Source: Tepidicella baoligensis (GTDB lineage Bacteria > Pseudomonadota > Gammaproteobacteria > Burkholderiales > Burkholderiaceae_C). From it: 38,160 bases of DNA. The notes under the pieces are model-generated. The model was not told the origin of the DNA, did no database searches, and was given only the letters and a program-made list of their open reading frames with translations. Positions 18,536 through 26,859 of this stretch are shown one piece after another. The translations under genes were made by a program, and so were the position numbers. Where the stretch lies: contig NZ_JACCDB010000003.1 in the NCBI RefSeq assembly GCF_013432195.1, positions 255,001 to 293,160 of the forward strand, given 5' to 3'. Position 1 is the stretch's first letter. Each line of letters opens with the position of its first letter.

Positions 18536-20482
18536 TCAGGCGGCCTTTTGGACCGGGGCGAAGGTTTTCGCGTCCATGAGCTTGAGCGTGGCGCTGACCT
18601 TGCCGGTGCGGCCGTCCTCGAACTTCACCTGGGTCTCGATGAACTGCTCGGATTTGCCTTCGTACAGAGCATCGACCAGCACCTTGTACTTGTCACCAAT
18701 GAAGCCGCGCCGGACCTTGTTGGTGCGGGTGAGCTCGCCGTCGTCGGCGTCCAGCTCCTTGTGCAGGATCAGGAAACGGTGAATCTGGCTGCCGGCCAGC
18801 AGGGCGTCGCGGCTGAGGTCGGCATTGACCTTTTCCACGCAGTCCTTGATGAGCTGATAGACCTCGGGCTTCTGGGCCAGGTCGGTGTAGCCGGCGTAGG
18901 GCAGGCCGCGCCGCTCGGCCCAGTTGCCGACGGCCTCGAAGTCGATGTTGATCATCACGCACACTTTTTCGCGTCCGTCCCCATAAGCCACCGCTTCCTT
19001 GATGTGCGAGAAGAATTTGAGCTTGTTCTCCACATACTTGGGCGCGAACATGGCACCGTCGTTCGCGCCGCCCTTGATGCGGCCCACGTCCTTGACGCGG
19101 TCGATGATCTTCAGATGTCCGGAGGCGTCGATGAAGCCAGCGTCGCTGGTGTGGTACCAGCCGTCCTCGGTGAGCACCTCGCGGGTGGCCTTTTCGTTCT
19201 TGTAGTATTCCTTGAGCAGACCGGGCGATTTCACCAGGATTTCCCCGTTGTCGGCCAGTTTGATCTCGACGCCCTCGCAAGGTACACCCACCGTGTCGGC
19301 GCGCACCTCATGGTCGGGTTGCAGACAGACGAACACGGCCGTCTCGGTGGAGCCGTAGAGCTGCTTGAGGTTGATGCCGATGGATCGGTAGAAGCTGAAC
19401 AAGTCCGGGCCGATGGCCTCGCCGGCGGTGTAGGCCACGCGCACGCGGCTGAAACCCAGGGTGTTGCGCAGCGGGCCGTACACGAGGAGGTTGCCGAGTC
19501 CGTACAGCAAGCGGTCCACGATGCCCACCGGCTTGCCGTCCATGAGGTCGGGGCCCACTTTGCGGGCCACGTTCATGAAGGCGTGGAACATCTTGCGTTT
19601 GAGGGCGCCCGCATCTTCCATGCGGATCATCACGCTGGTCAGCAGCCCTTCGAACACGCGCGGGGGCGCGAAGTAATAGGTGGGGCCGATCTCTTTGAGG
19701 TCGATCATCACCGTGTTGGAGGACTCGGGGCAGTTGACCACATAGCCACAGGCCAGCCACTGGGCATAGCTGAAGATGTTTTGCCCGATCCAGGCGGGGG
19801 GCAGGTAGGCCAACACCTCTTCCCGATCCGTGAGTTTGTCGAATTTGGCGCCGACTTCGGCCCGGTTGAGCAGGGTGTAGTGGGTGTGGACCACGCCCTT
19901 GGGGTTGCCGGTGGTGCCGGAAGTGAAGAACATGGCCGCCACGTCGTCGGGCTGGGCCTTGTCGATCTCTTCCTGGAAGAAGTCCGGATGCTCGTCTGCA
20001 AACACCTGGCCGGCCGCGATGACCTCCTTCAGGCCGGCCAGTCCGGGCTCGTCGTAGTTGCGCAGACCGCGAGGGTCGTCGAACAGGATGTGCGCAAGCT
20101 GCGGACACTGCTCGCGGATCTCGAGCATTTTGTCCACCTGCTCCTGGTCTTCCACCACGGCAAAGCGCACTTCAGCGTTGTTGATGGGAAAGACGCATTC
20201 GGCGGCGACGGCGTCCTGGTACAGCGGCACCGGGATGGCGCCCAGCGATTGGGCGGCCAGCATGGTGGCATACAGGCGGGGCCGGTTGGCGCCGATGACG
20301 ACCAGATGCTCGCCGCGCTGCAGACCCAATTGGTGCAAGCCGCCCGCCAGGTGGCGCACCAGATCGGCCATTTGTTGCCAAGTGGTCGTCTGCCAAATGC
20401 CATATTCCTTTTCACGCATGGCGGCAGCGCCAGGGCGTTTGGCTGCGTGTTCCAGCAACAGCCGGGGGAACGTTGTCCGCAT
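18536..20482 (-). CDS. Long-chain fatty acid-CoA ligase-like AMP-binding protein (FadD15/FAA1 type)
   Basis: A 648-aa acyl-adenylate-forming enzyme of the long-chain acyl-CoA synthetase group. The P-loop is FFTSGTTGNPKG, the A5 motif LYGSTETAVF, and the adenylate/hinge block WYHTSDAGFIDASGHLKIID. The C-terminal subdomain has an extra region typical of the 600-aa class. It would activate a carboxylic acid with ATP and CoA. The ATG at 20482 is chosen because AGGAG lies 5 nt before it; the frame is open 24 codons further upstream but without a ribosome site. It is first gene of the transport operon and divergent from the Crp-family gene, so that regulator probably controls it. Chain length or aromatic preference cannot be decided from sequence. 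Confidence 0.88.
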   Translation of the reverse strand: MRTTFPRLLLEHAAKRPGAAAMREKEYGIWQTTTWQQMADLVRHLAGGLHQLGLQRGEHLVVIGANRPRLYATMLAAQSLGAIPVPLYQDAVAAECVFPINNAEVRFAVVEDQEQVDKMLEIREQCPQLAHILFDDPRGLRNYDEPGLAGLKEVIAAGQVFADEHPDFFQEEIDKAQPDDVAAMFFTSGTTGNPKGVVHTHYTLLNRAEVGAKFDKLTDREEVLAYLPPAWIGQNIFSYAQWLACGYVVNCPESSNTVMIDLKEIGPTYYFAPPRVFEGLLTSVMIRMEDAGALKRKMFHAFMNVARKVGPDLMDGKPVGIVDRLLYGLGNLLVYGPLRNTLGFSRVRVAYTAGEAIGPDLFSFYRSIGINLKQLYGSTETAVFVCLQPDHEVRADTVGVPCEGVEIKLADNGEILVKSPGLLKEYYKNEKATREVLTEDGWYHTSDAGFIDASGHLKIIDRVKDVGRIKGGANDGAMFAPKYVENKLKFFSHIKEAVAYGDGREKVCVMINIDFEAVGNWAERRGLPYAGYTDLAQKPEVYQLIKDCVEKVNADLSRDALLAGSQIHRFLILHKELDADDGELTRTNKVRRGFIGDKYKVLVDALYEGKSEQFIETQVKFEDGRTGKVSATLKLMDAKTFAPVQKAA

Positions 20483-20579
20483 GTTGTCTCCTGTGGGCTC
20501 GGGCCAGCCACCGGGGGAGGGGCTGGCAGGATCTGATGCGGACTGTATGGCCAAGGTTTGACGTCGTGTTGTCCTTCCG

Positions 20580-20619
20580 TTGACAATCTGGGGTTATTAC
20601 GCACTAGGAGTTTCCCTAG
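20580..20619 (+). promoter_or_regulatory. Candidate promoter and CTAGG-N6-CCTAG operator in the divergent fadD/crp region
   Basis: A perfect -35 hexamer TTGACA lies at 20580-20585. About 18 nt downstream begins the dyad CTAGG-AGTTTC-CCTAG (20604-20619), which covers the -10/start region for the Crp-family gene. A regulator bound there would block or reshape this promoter. The -10 itself is not clear. The same 158-nt gap must also hold the promoter of the liv operon. Confidence 0.5.
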
Positions 20620-20640
20620 GTGTCTGCAGGAGGGATGTGC

Positions 20641-21381
20641 ATGAGCCGGCGAAATGGTTTGCGGGAGCGGGCCCGGGCGCTCAGCGATGAGGAGTTCGCG
20701 TCGATTTCTTGGGTTCGACGATTGGCGCCGATCGAACAAGACAGGGCGCGGGATGCCATGGTGGTCACCTTGGCTCAGCCCGGGGACTACATTTGCCGGA
20801 TCGGTCGGCCGGTCACTTACTGGTTTGGACTCATCGACGGGTTGCTGAAGATGAGCAACGACGACAGCCAGGGGCCGATCATGACCTTCGTTGGCTTGGC
20901 GCCGGGTGGCTGGTTCGGGGAGGGTACGGCACTGAAGCGCGAAATCTACCGCTACAACGTGCAGGCCTTGCGCAAGAGCCTGGTGGCGGGGCTGCCGGTC
21001 GAGACGTTTCACTGGCTGCTGGACCATTCCATCGGGTTCAACCGCTTCGTGATGTGGCAGCTCAACGAGCGCCTGGGCCAGTTCATCGCCGCCCGGGAGA
21101 TCGATCGCATCACCGATCCGGACGTGCGTGTGGCGCGCAGCGTGGCCAATCTGTTCCATCCGGGGCTGTTCCCCGGCGTGGGGAGCATGCTGCGCATCAC
21201 TCAGCAGGAACTGGCGTATCTGGTGGGCTTGTCTCGCCAGCGGGTGAACCAGGCGCTGGCGGTGCTCGACGAGGCCGGTCTGATCGAGGTGGTCTATGGG
21301 GGACTGAAGGTGCTCGATTTGACGCAACTGCGTTCTTTTGCCGGGCATCGACCCGACACCGTGGCAGGGCTGGGCCGATAA
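20641..21381 (+). CDS. Crp/Fnr-family transcriptional regulator
   Basis: A 246-aa regulator with an N-terminal cyclic-nucleotide-binding-like beta barrel (YICRIGRPVTYWFGLIDGLL, then GGWFGEGTAL) and a C-terminal winged helix (RITQQELAYLVGLSRQRVNQ followed by LDEAGLI). It has a single cysteine, so it is not an Fe-S FNR. Its recognition helix (SRQRVNQAL) differs from the FNR ESR pattern and only partly resembles Crp, so the DNA site is probably neither. The ATG at 20641 is chosen because AGGAGG ends 7 nt before it; an upstream GTG (20620) and ATG (20635) are worse placed. It is divergent from the fadD-liv operon, which is its most likely target (inference). The effector is unknown. Confidence 0.88.
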   Translation: MSRRNGLRERARALSDEEFASISWVRRLAPIEQDRARDAMVVTLAQPGDYICRIGRPVTYWFGLIDGLLKMSNDDSQGPIMTFVGLAPGGWFGEGTALKREIYRYNVQALRKSLVAGLPVETFHWLLDHSIGFNRFVMWQLNERLGQFIAAREIDRITDPDVRVARSVANLFHPGLFPGVGSMLRITQQELAYLVGLSRQRVNQALAVLDEAGLIEVVYGGLKVLDLTQLRSFAGHRPDTVAGLGR

Positions 21382-21395
21382 TCCTCCCATCCATC

Positions 21396-22274
21396 ATGTC
21401 TCCTACCCTGCGCCTGCCTCGTAGTCCCTCGTCTGCGCCGCCCCCGTTGCCAAAGCCGGGGGCAGGCGATTGCCGTTCCTCGTCGCCCGCCGACCCCGTG
21501 ACCGTGCGGCTGAACAAGCGTTTGGCGGACATGGGGCTGTGCTCCCGTCGTGAGGCCGATGAGTGGATTGCCCGCGGCTGGGTACGTGTCAATGGGCGGC
21601 CGGCACAGACGGGCCAGTCCGTGACGCTGGCCGACCGGGTAGAGGTTGCAGCCGAGGCCGGCGAGCGGCAGCAGTCGCGCGTGACCATCTTGCTGCACAA
21701 GCCCGTGGGGTATGTGAGCGGCTTGCCGGAAGATGGTCACCAGAGCGCGGCGGTGCTGATTCGGCCGGGCACGCGCTGGCGGGAGGATCGGTCCCGGCGC
21801 CGCTTCGAGGCCGCCCACACACGAGGACTGGCCCCGGCAGGCCGACTGGATATCGACTCCACGGGATTGCTGGTGCTCACGCAGGACGGTCGCGTGGCCA
21901 AGGCGCTGATCGGGGCAGACTCCGAGGTCGAGAAGGAATATTTGGTGCGCGTGCAATGGGCCCCCCAAGGCCCACGAGGCGCTGGGGTGGTGGCGCAGAA
22001 CGTGCAGGCGGTGTTCCCGGTCGAGCGGTTGGCCCTGCTGCGGCATGGCCTGTCGCTGGACGGGCAGCCCCTCAAACCCGCCCGGGTGGATTGGCAGAAC
22101 CCGGAGCAGCTTCGGTTCGTGCTCCAGGAAGGGAAGAAGCGGCAGATTCGCCGCATGTGCGAGCAGGTGGGGCTGCATGTGGTGGGGCTCAAGCGCATCC
22201 GCATCGGCCGCATCACGCTGGGCCATCTCCCCCTGGGGCAGTGGCGCTATCTGGGTGAACACGAACGGTTTTGA
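21396..22274 (+). CDS. rluF: 23S rRNA pseudouridine synthase, RluF-like (RsuA/RluB family)
   Basis: A 292-aa enzyme with an N-terminal S4 RNA-binding domain (VRLNKRLADMGLCSRREADE) and a catalytic pseudouridine synthase domain. The active-site aspartate is D142 in GRLDIDSTGLLVLT. The signature GKKRQIRRMCEQVGLHV and ending LGHLPLGQWRYL resemble E. coli RluF, which modifies U2604 of 23S rRNA; RluB (U2605) is the alternative. A roughly 15-residue arginine-rich stretch before the catalytic motif and a proline-rich N-terminus are extra. The start is the ATG at 21396, 14 nt after the Crp-family stop; the frame is open far upstream but that part lies inside the preceding gene. Its predicted target corresponds to 2529 in this window. 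Confidence 0.85.
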   Translation: MSPTLRLPRSPSSAPPPLPKPGAGDCRSSSPADPVTVRLNKRLADMGLCSRREADEWIARGWVRVNGRPAQTGQSVTLADRVEVAAEAGERQQSRVTILLHKPVGYVSGLPEDGHQSAAVLIRPGTRWREDRSRRRFEAAHTRGLAPAGRLDIDSTGLLVLTQDGRVAKALIGADSEVEKEYLVRVQWAPQGPRGAGVVAQNVQAVFPVERLALLRHGLSLDGQPLKPARVDWQNPEQLRFVLQEGKKRQIRRMCEQVGLHVVGLKRIRIGRITLGHLPLGQWRYLGEHERF

Positions 22275-22303
22275 AGGTTGGCGGTCTGGCTTGACCGGTG
22301 ACT

Positions 22304-22331
22304 CTTGAATTTCGTGCAGGGGCACCCATGT
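22304..22331 (+). promoter_or_regulatory. Sigma-32 (RpoH) heat-shock promoter of htpG
   Basis: CTTGAA (22304-22309) and CCCATGT (22325-22331) are separated by 15 nt, matching the sigma-32 consensus CTTGAA-N13-15-CCCATnT. Transcription would start near 22338, leaving a leader of about 65 nt before the htpG ATG. The position before a heat-shock chaperone supports the call. Confidence 0.82.
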
Positions 22332-22405
22332 GCGGGAAGTCTGCGTGCCGGTCCGTACTGCACGCGTGCTTGCTCTTTCAACCCACACAGACGCCGTTAC
22401 CTGTC

Positions 22406-24337
22406 ATGAGCCAACAACACGCTTTTCAGGCCGAGGTCGCGCAGTTGCTGCACCTCGTCACCCATTCGCTGTATTCCAACAAAGACATCTTTTTGCGCGA
22501 GCTGATTTCCAACGCGTCGGACGCCTGTGACAAGCTCCGTTTCGAAGCTCTTAACGACCCCAGCCTTTATGAAGATGCCCCCAACCTGGAGGTTCGCGTC
22601 CAGTTCGACAAGGACGCCAAGACGCTGACCATCACCGACAACGGCATCGGCATGAGCGAGGCCGAAGCCATCGAACACCTCGGCACCATTGCCAAGAGCG
22701 GTACCCGCGACTTCATGAGCCGTCTCAGCGGCGATCAGAAGAAGGACGCCCAACTCATCGGCCAGTTCGGGGTGGGCTTTTATTCGGGGTTCATCGTGGC
22801 CGACCGGATCACCGTCGAGAGCCGGCGCGCCGGCCTCAAGCCTGAACAGGGGGTGCGCTGGACGAGCAGCGGCAGCGGCGCCTTCGAAACCGAAGCCATC
22901 ACCCGCGCCGAGCGGGGCACCAGTGTCATCCTGCACCTGCGCGACGACGCGAGCGAATACCTCAACCGTTGGAAGCTCAAGCAGATCATCGGCAAGTACT
23001 CGGACCACATCAGCCTGCCCATCCTCATGCAGAAAGAGGAATGGGACAAGGACAAGGGCGAATACGTGCTGCTGGCCGATTGGGAGGTGGTGAATTCGGC
23101 CAGTGCGCTGTGGACGCGCCCCAAGAAGGACATCAGCGACGAGCAGTACATCGATTTCTACAAGAACATCAGCTACGACCAAGAGGCCCCGCTGACCTGG
23201 AGTCACAACCGTGTCGAGGGCAGTATCGAGTACACGCAATTGCTCTACATCCCGGCCAAGGCGCCACACGATCTGTGGAACCGCGACAAGAAAGCAGGGG
23301 TGAAGCTCTACGTCAAGCGCGTCTTCATCATGGACGACGCCGAGGCGCTCATGCCCACCTACCTGCGTTGGGTCAAAGGGGTCATCGATTCGGCCGACCT
23401 GCCGCTCAACGTCAGCCGCGAACTGCTGCAGGAAAGCCGTGACGTCAAAGCCATCCGCGAGGGCAACACCCGCCGTGTGCTGAGCATGCTTGAAGACCTG
23501 GCCAGTAAGGACCGCCTGCCCACTGGCGAGGACTGGGAGCGCCTGAGCGACGAGGAAAAGAAGCAGGCCGAAGCCGATGCCGGCAAGTACGCGCGTTTCT
23601 ACGCGGAATTTGGCGTCGTGCTCAAGGAAGGACTGGGCGAGGATTTTGGCAACCGTGAACGCATCGCCAAGCTGCTGCGCTTCGCTTCCACCCAGAGCGA
23701 TACCGTGTCGGTGAGCCTGGCCGACTACAAGGCGCGCATGAAGGAGGGGCAGGAGGCCATTTATTACATCACCGCCGACACGCTGGCCGCGGCCAAGAAC
23801 AGCCCGCAGCTCGAAGTCTTCCGCAAGAAGGGTATCGAGGTGCTGCTGATGACGGACCGTGTGGACGAGTGGGCGTTGTCCTTCTTGCACGAATTCGACG
23901 GCATCCCGTTGCAGAGCGTGGCCAAGGGGGCGGTGGATCTGGGCAAGCTCCAGGACGAGGCAGAGAAGAAAGCCGCAGAACAAGCCGCCGAAGCCTTCAA
24001 GCCGGTGCTCGAGCGGCTGAAAACGTCCTTGAAGGACAAGGCCAAGGACGTGCGCGTGACCTCTCGCTTGGTGGATTCTCCGGCTTGTTTGGTGGTCGAG
24101 GACGGGGACTATTCCATGCAGCTTGCACGCCTGCTCAAGCAGGCGGGCCAGAAGGCTCCCGAAGTCAAACCGATTCTGGAAGTCAATGCCGAGCATGCCT
24201 TGGTCCGCAAACTCGATGGGCATCCCCATTTCGACGATCTGGCCCACATCCTGTTCGACCAGGCCCTGCTGGCCGAGGGTGGCCTGCCGGAAGATCCGGC
24301 GGCCTATGTGAAGCGGGTCAACGCGTTGTTGGCTTGA
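22406..24337 (+). CDS. htpG: Hsp90-family chaperone HtpG
   Basis: A 643-aa cytoplasmic ATP-dependent chaperone dimer. The GHKL ATPase domain comes first, with [15 protein letters not shown] (Mg/ATP glutamate and asparagine), TDNGIGMS and [11 protein letters not shown] (lid). The middle domain carries the catalytic-loop arginine region [15 protein letters not shown]. The C-terminal dimerisation domain follows; there is no MEEVD tail, as expected in bacteria. The ATG at 22406 begins the family-typical [11 protein letters not shown]; the 36 upstream in-frame codons contain the sigma-32 promoter, so they are not translated. No strong ribosome site precedes it. Heat-shock control is expected. Its stop is 3 nt from the convergent P-loop gene. 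Confidence 0.96.
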   Translation: MSQQHAFQAEVAQLLHLVTHSLYSNKDIFLRELISNASDACDKLRFEALNDPSLYEDAPNLEVRVQFDKDAKTLTITDNGIGMSEAEAIEHLGTIAKSGTRDFMSRLSGDQKKDAQLIGQFGVGFYSGFIVADRITVESRRAGLKPEQGVRWTSSGSGAFETEAITRAERGTSVILHLRDDASEYLNRWKLKQIIGKYSDHISLPILMQKEEWDKDKGEYVLLADWEVVNSASALWTRPKKDISDEQYIDFYKNISYDQEAPLTWSHNRVEGSIEYTQLLYIPAKAPHDLWNRDKKAGVKLYVKRVFIMDDAEALMPTYLRWVKGVIDSADLPLNVSRELLQESRDVKAIREGNTRRVLSMLEDLASKDRLPTGEDWERLSDEEKKQAEADAGKYARFYAEFGVVLKEGLGEDFGNRERIAKLLRFASTQSDTVSVSLADYKARMKEGQEAIYYITADTLAAAKNSPQLEVFRKKGIEVLLMTDRVDEWALSFLHEFDGIPLQSVAKGAVDLGKLQDEAEKKAAEQAAEAFKPVLERLKTSLKDKAKDVRVTSRLVDSPACLVVEDGDYSMQLARLLKQAGQKAPEVKPILEVNAEHALVRKLDGHPHFDDLAHILFDQALLAEGGLPEDPAAYVKRVNALLA

Positions 24338-24340
24338 CCG

Positions 24341-24934
24341 TCAGTCCAGCGTGCCGGCGAATTCGATGATGGCCTTGTGGTCGGGCGGCAGCACGGTGAA
24401 CCTGATGCCCGACTCGACCAGCATGCTGCGCAGAGCCTTGTCCACCTGCAGGGCCTGGGCCTCGTCCTGCAGCCGGCCGCTACGCACGTAGGGTTTGTCG
24501 AGGTCGCGCTGCACCAGGATGTTCACGTTGTTGAACTGCTTGTACCAGACCAGGATCTGCTGGTGTGTCTTTTGCACGTCGCACACGTTGTCCGGGTAGT
24601 GGGCGTTGTAGTAGAGCAGTAGTGGCAACGCTCCTTCGGTGACGATAAAAGCCACTTGACCGTCGAACACCTCCAGCATGCGGTATTGCTGCAACGCGAT
24701 GCCGTACTGGTTGCGCAGAGCGTCCATGTCGCGCTGCCAGACCAGTATCTTGCCGATGTCGGGCACGGTTTCGACTGTCTTGTGGCGCAGGTGCAGCTTG
24801 AGCACGATGGCCGATGAGTACAGCGATTTGTCACACCCCGGCCCGCCAATGATGTTGATGACCTTGGTGGGGTAGCGTCGCAGTTTGGCTTCGGGCAAGC
24901 TGGTGGGCACGTAGCCCGCGATGGTGGTGCTCAT
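24341..24934 (-). CDS. AAA_28/NadR-like P-loop protein with degenerate Walker A
   Basis: A 197-aa protein. By eye it resembles the AAA_28 (NadR/T4-phage-like nucleotide kinase) group. VINIIGGPG starts the P-loop; a conserved-looking block PDIGKILVWQRDMDALRNQY and QQYRML follows; then a hydrophobic strand ending in VTEGALPLLLYYN; and a C-terminal KPYVRSGRLQDEAQALQVDK segment. The P-loop reads GGPGCDKS (30-37), with aspartate D35 where the invariant glycine before lysine should be. The usual Asp of the ITDSP motif is Glu (E100). Catalysis is therefore doubtful, though a nucleotide may still bind. It lies 33 nt after an SrkA-like kinase gene and is probably co-transcribed. The function is unknown; a regulatory or scaffolding role is one possibility. 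Confidence 0.65.
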   Translation of the reverse strand: MSTTIAGYVPTSLPEAKLRRYPTKVINIIGGPGCDKSLYSSAIVLKLHLRHKTVETVPDIGKILVWQRDMDALRNQYGIALQQYRMLEVFDGQVAFIVTEGALPLLLYYNAHYPDNVCDVQKTHQQILVWYKQFNNVNILVQRDLDKPYVRSGRLQDEAQALQVDKALRSMLVESGIRFTVLPPDHKAIIEFAGTLD

Positions 24935-24967
24935 GTCTCCGATCTCCTGACGCGGACGGGCATGCCC

Positions 24968-25957
24968 TCATGCTACCAAAGGTTCGTCCTCCATGGACGC
25001 CACCTGATCCCACAGCGTCTGCGCCTGTTCCAGCCAGTAGCTCCCGCTGCCGAACCAGGGGAAGTGGATGGGGAAGGTGGGGTCGTCCCAGCGGCGCGCC
25101 AGCCAGGCGCTGTAATGGATGAGGCGCAGCGTGCGCAGGGGTTCGATCAGCGCCAGTTCCCGGCGGTCGAAGGGCCGCAGGGTTTCGTAGCCGTCCAGCA
25201 AGGCGCCGAGCTGGTGTTGCTGCTGTGCGCGGTTGCCGCTGAGCAGCATCCACAAGTCCTGCACCGCCGGTCCGGTGCAGGCGTCGTCCAGGTCCACGAA
25301 GTGCGGGCCACCGCCCGGCCGATCGGTAGGGGCCCAGAGGATGTTGCCCGGGTGGCAGTCGCCGTGCAGCCGCAGCGCCAGAAACGGGGTGCGGGCCCAG
25401 GCCGCTTCGACGGCCTGCAGTGCCGCCTCGGCGGCCGAGCACCAGCGGGTCCTCGCCTCCGCTGGAATGAGTCCTCGCGTCAGCAGTTCATCCATCGGCA
25501 CCCGGCCCAGACGGGGGATGTCCAGGGCGGGCCGGTGCGTGAACGGCGCTCGTGCGCCCACGAGGTGCAGGCGTGCCAGGAAGCGTCCGATCCACTCCAG
25601 CACTTCGGGGTCGTCCAGCTCGGGGGGGCGTCCACCGCGGCGCGGGCTGATGCTGAAGGCGAAGCCGCCGTACCGGTGCAGGGTACGCCCTTGCAGCCGC
25701 AGCGGCGCGACGACGGGTACCTCTGCTTCGGCCAGCGCCAGGGCAAAGGCGTGCTCCTCCTCGATCTGCTCGGGAGTCCAGCGGCCGGGACGATAGAACT
25801 TGGTCACCACGGCGCTGTCGTCTTCCAGGTGAACCAGATAGACCCGGTTTTCGTAGGAGTTGAGCGCGGTCAGGCGGCCATCGCCGTGCAGCCCGACGCT
25901 GGAGAGTGCGTCGAGAACCGTGTCGGGCGTCAGGGTGTCGTAGGGGTGCGGGTGCAT
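24968..25957 (-). CDS. srkA: SrkA/YihE (RdoA)-family serine/threonine stress-response kinase
   Basis: A 329-aa protein kinase-like (aminoglycoside phosphotransferase fold) enzyme very similar to E. coli SrkA. That protein phosphorylates itself and other proteins and counters stress-induced cell death. The N-terminal LNSYENRVYLVHLEDDSAV nucleotide-binding lobe carries the lysine in VVTKFYRPGRW. The catalytic loop is LRLHGDCHPGNILW and the Mg-binding motif VDLDDACTGPAVQDLW. The C-terminal block HYSAWLARRWDDPTFP is also conserved. The ATG at 25957 fits the family start; a further in-frame ATG at 25993 is possible but would nearly reach the divergent methyltransferase gene. It is followed by the P-loop gene. 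Confidence 0.9.
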   Translation of the reverse strand: MHPHPYDTLTPDTVLDALSSVGLHGDGRLTALNSYENRVYLVHLEDDSAVVTKFYRPGRWTPEQIEEEHAFALALAEAEVPVVAPLRLQGRTLHRYGGFAFSISPRRGGRPPELDDPEVLEWIGRFLARLHLVGARAPFTHRPALDIPRLGRVPMDELLTRGLIPAEARTRWCSAAEAALQAVEAAWARTPFLALRLHGDCHPGNILWAPTDRPGGGPHFVDLDDACTGPAVQDLWMLLSGNRAQQQHQLGALLDGYETLRPFDRRELALIEPLRTLRLIHYSAWLARRWDDPTFPIHFPWFGSGSYWLEQAQTLWDQVASMEDEPLVA

Positions 25958-25999
25958 GGTGGGGGATTGTGCCTGGGTGCGGTTGTTTATCATCCGCCC

Positions 26000-26854
26000 A
26001 TGACACAGCCCAAAGGCTCACCGCGTCCGCCTGCCGCGCTTCTGCCCGAACTGCTTGCGGGCCAGTCGATCGAACTGCTCAAGGAATTGCATATCCTGAC
26101 GCGGGATGGCCGGCTCAACCAGGACACGCGGCGCAAGCTCAAGCAGGTGCAGCACCTGGTGCAGTTCATCGCGCCCCTGATCGACGACGTGATCGAGCAC
26201 CGTGGCGACGTGGTGCTGGCCGACCACGGTGCCGGCAAATCCTACCTCGGCTTCATGCTGTACGACTTGGTGCTGCGTCCGCTTGGCGTGGGCACGGTGT
26301 ATGGGGTGGAGACCCGCGCCGATTTGGTGGAGCGCTCGCGTGCGCTGGCCGCTCGGCTGGGCTTCGAGCGCATGCGTTTCGTGGCCACCACGGTGCAGGA
26401 GGCCACCACGTCTGCCGATCTGCCTGCCCAGGTGGACATCGTCACCGCGCTGCACGCCTGTGACACCGCCACCGACGACGCCATGGCCTTTGGCCTGGCC
26501 AAGCAGGCACGCCACATGGTCCTGGTGCCCTGCTGCCAGGCCGAGGTGGCTGGTGTGCTGCGCAAGCACAAGGCACTCAGCCTTTCGCGCACGCCGTTGA
26601 GCGAGATCTGGCGTCACCCGCTGCACACGCGCGAGTTCGGTAGCCAGATCACCAACGTGCTGCGTTGCTTGCGCCTGGAAGCGCACGGCTACCAGGTGAC
26701 GGTCACCGAACTGGTGGGCTGGGAGCACTCGATGAAAAACGAGCTGATTCTGGCGCGCCGGGTTGGCAAAGGCAAGGCCAGCGCCCGTGACCGACTGCTG
26801 CGGGTGCTCGATGAGCTGAATCTTCAAGAACTACGGAGCCGTTTTGCGGTCTAG
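26000..26854 (+). CDS. SAM-dependent methyltransferase (Methyltransf_32/GSTCD-like family)
   Basis: A 284-aa protein with a Rossmann methyltransferase motif I, VVLADHGAGKSYLGF. Family-specific blocks follow: TALHACDTATDDAMAFGL (motif IV region) and MVLVPCCQAEV, the Cys-Cys motif of this family. The C-terminal GWEHSMKNELILAR block is also conserved. Members are often predicted RNA or small-molecule methyltransferases, but a substrate is not established. The N-terminal 60 residues are helical. The start is the ATG at 26000; a long open frame continues upstream but covers the opposite-strand kinase gene. It heads a plus-strand run of four genes with short gaps (5 nt to the membrane protein). Confidence 0.83.
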   Translation: MTQPKGSPRPPAALLPELLAGQSIELLKELHILTRDGRLNQDTRRKLKQVQHLVQFIAPLIDDVIEHRGDVVLADHGAGKSYLGFMLYDLVLRPLGVGTVYGVETRADLVERSRALAARLGFERMRFVATTVQEATTSADLPAQVDIVTALHACDTATDDAMAFGLAKQARHMVLVPCCQAEVAGVLRKHKALSLSRTPLSEIWRHPLHTREFGSQITNVLRCLRLEAHGYQVTVTELVGWEHSMKNELILARRVGKGKASARDRLLRVLDELNLQELRSRFAV

Positions 26855-26859
26855 CGTCC

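Noticed and set aside
17720-20536. 938-codon plus-strand open frame opposite livG and fadD
   Set aside because: Strong homology-like motifs (Walker A/B, SGTTG) are on the minus strand; the plus frame is His/Val/Gly/Ala-rich without a family pattern, a GC-bias shadow.
20641-21381. The Crp-family protein as an FNR acting on the box at 10353
   Set aside because: It has one cysteine only and a recognition helix unlike FNR, so it is an unlikely binder of TTGAT-N4-ATCAA.
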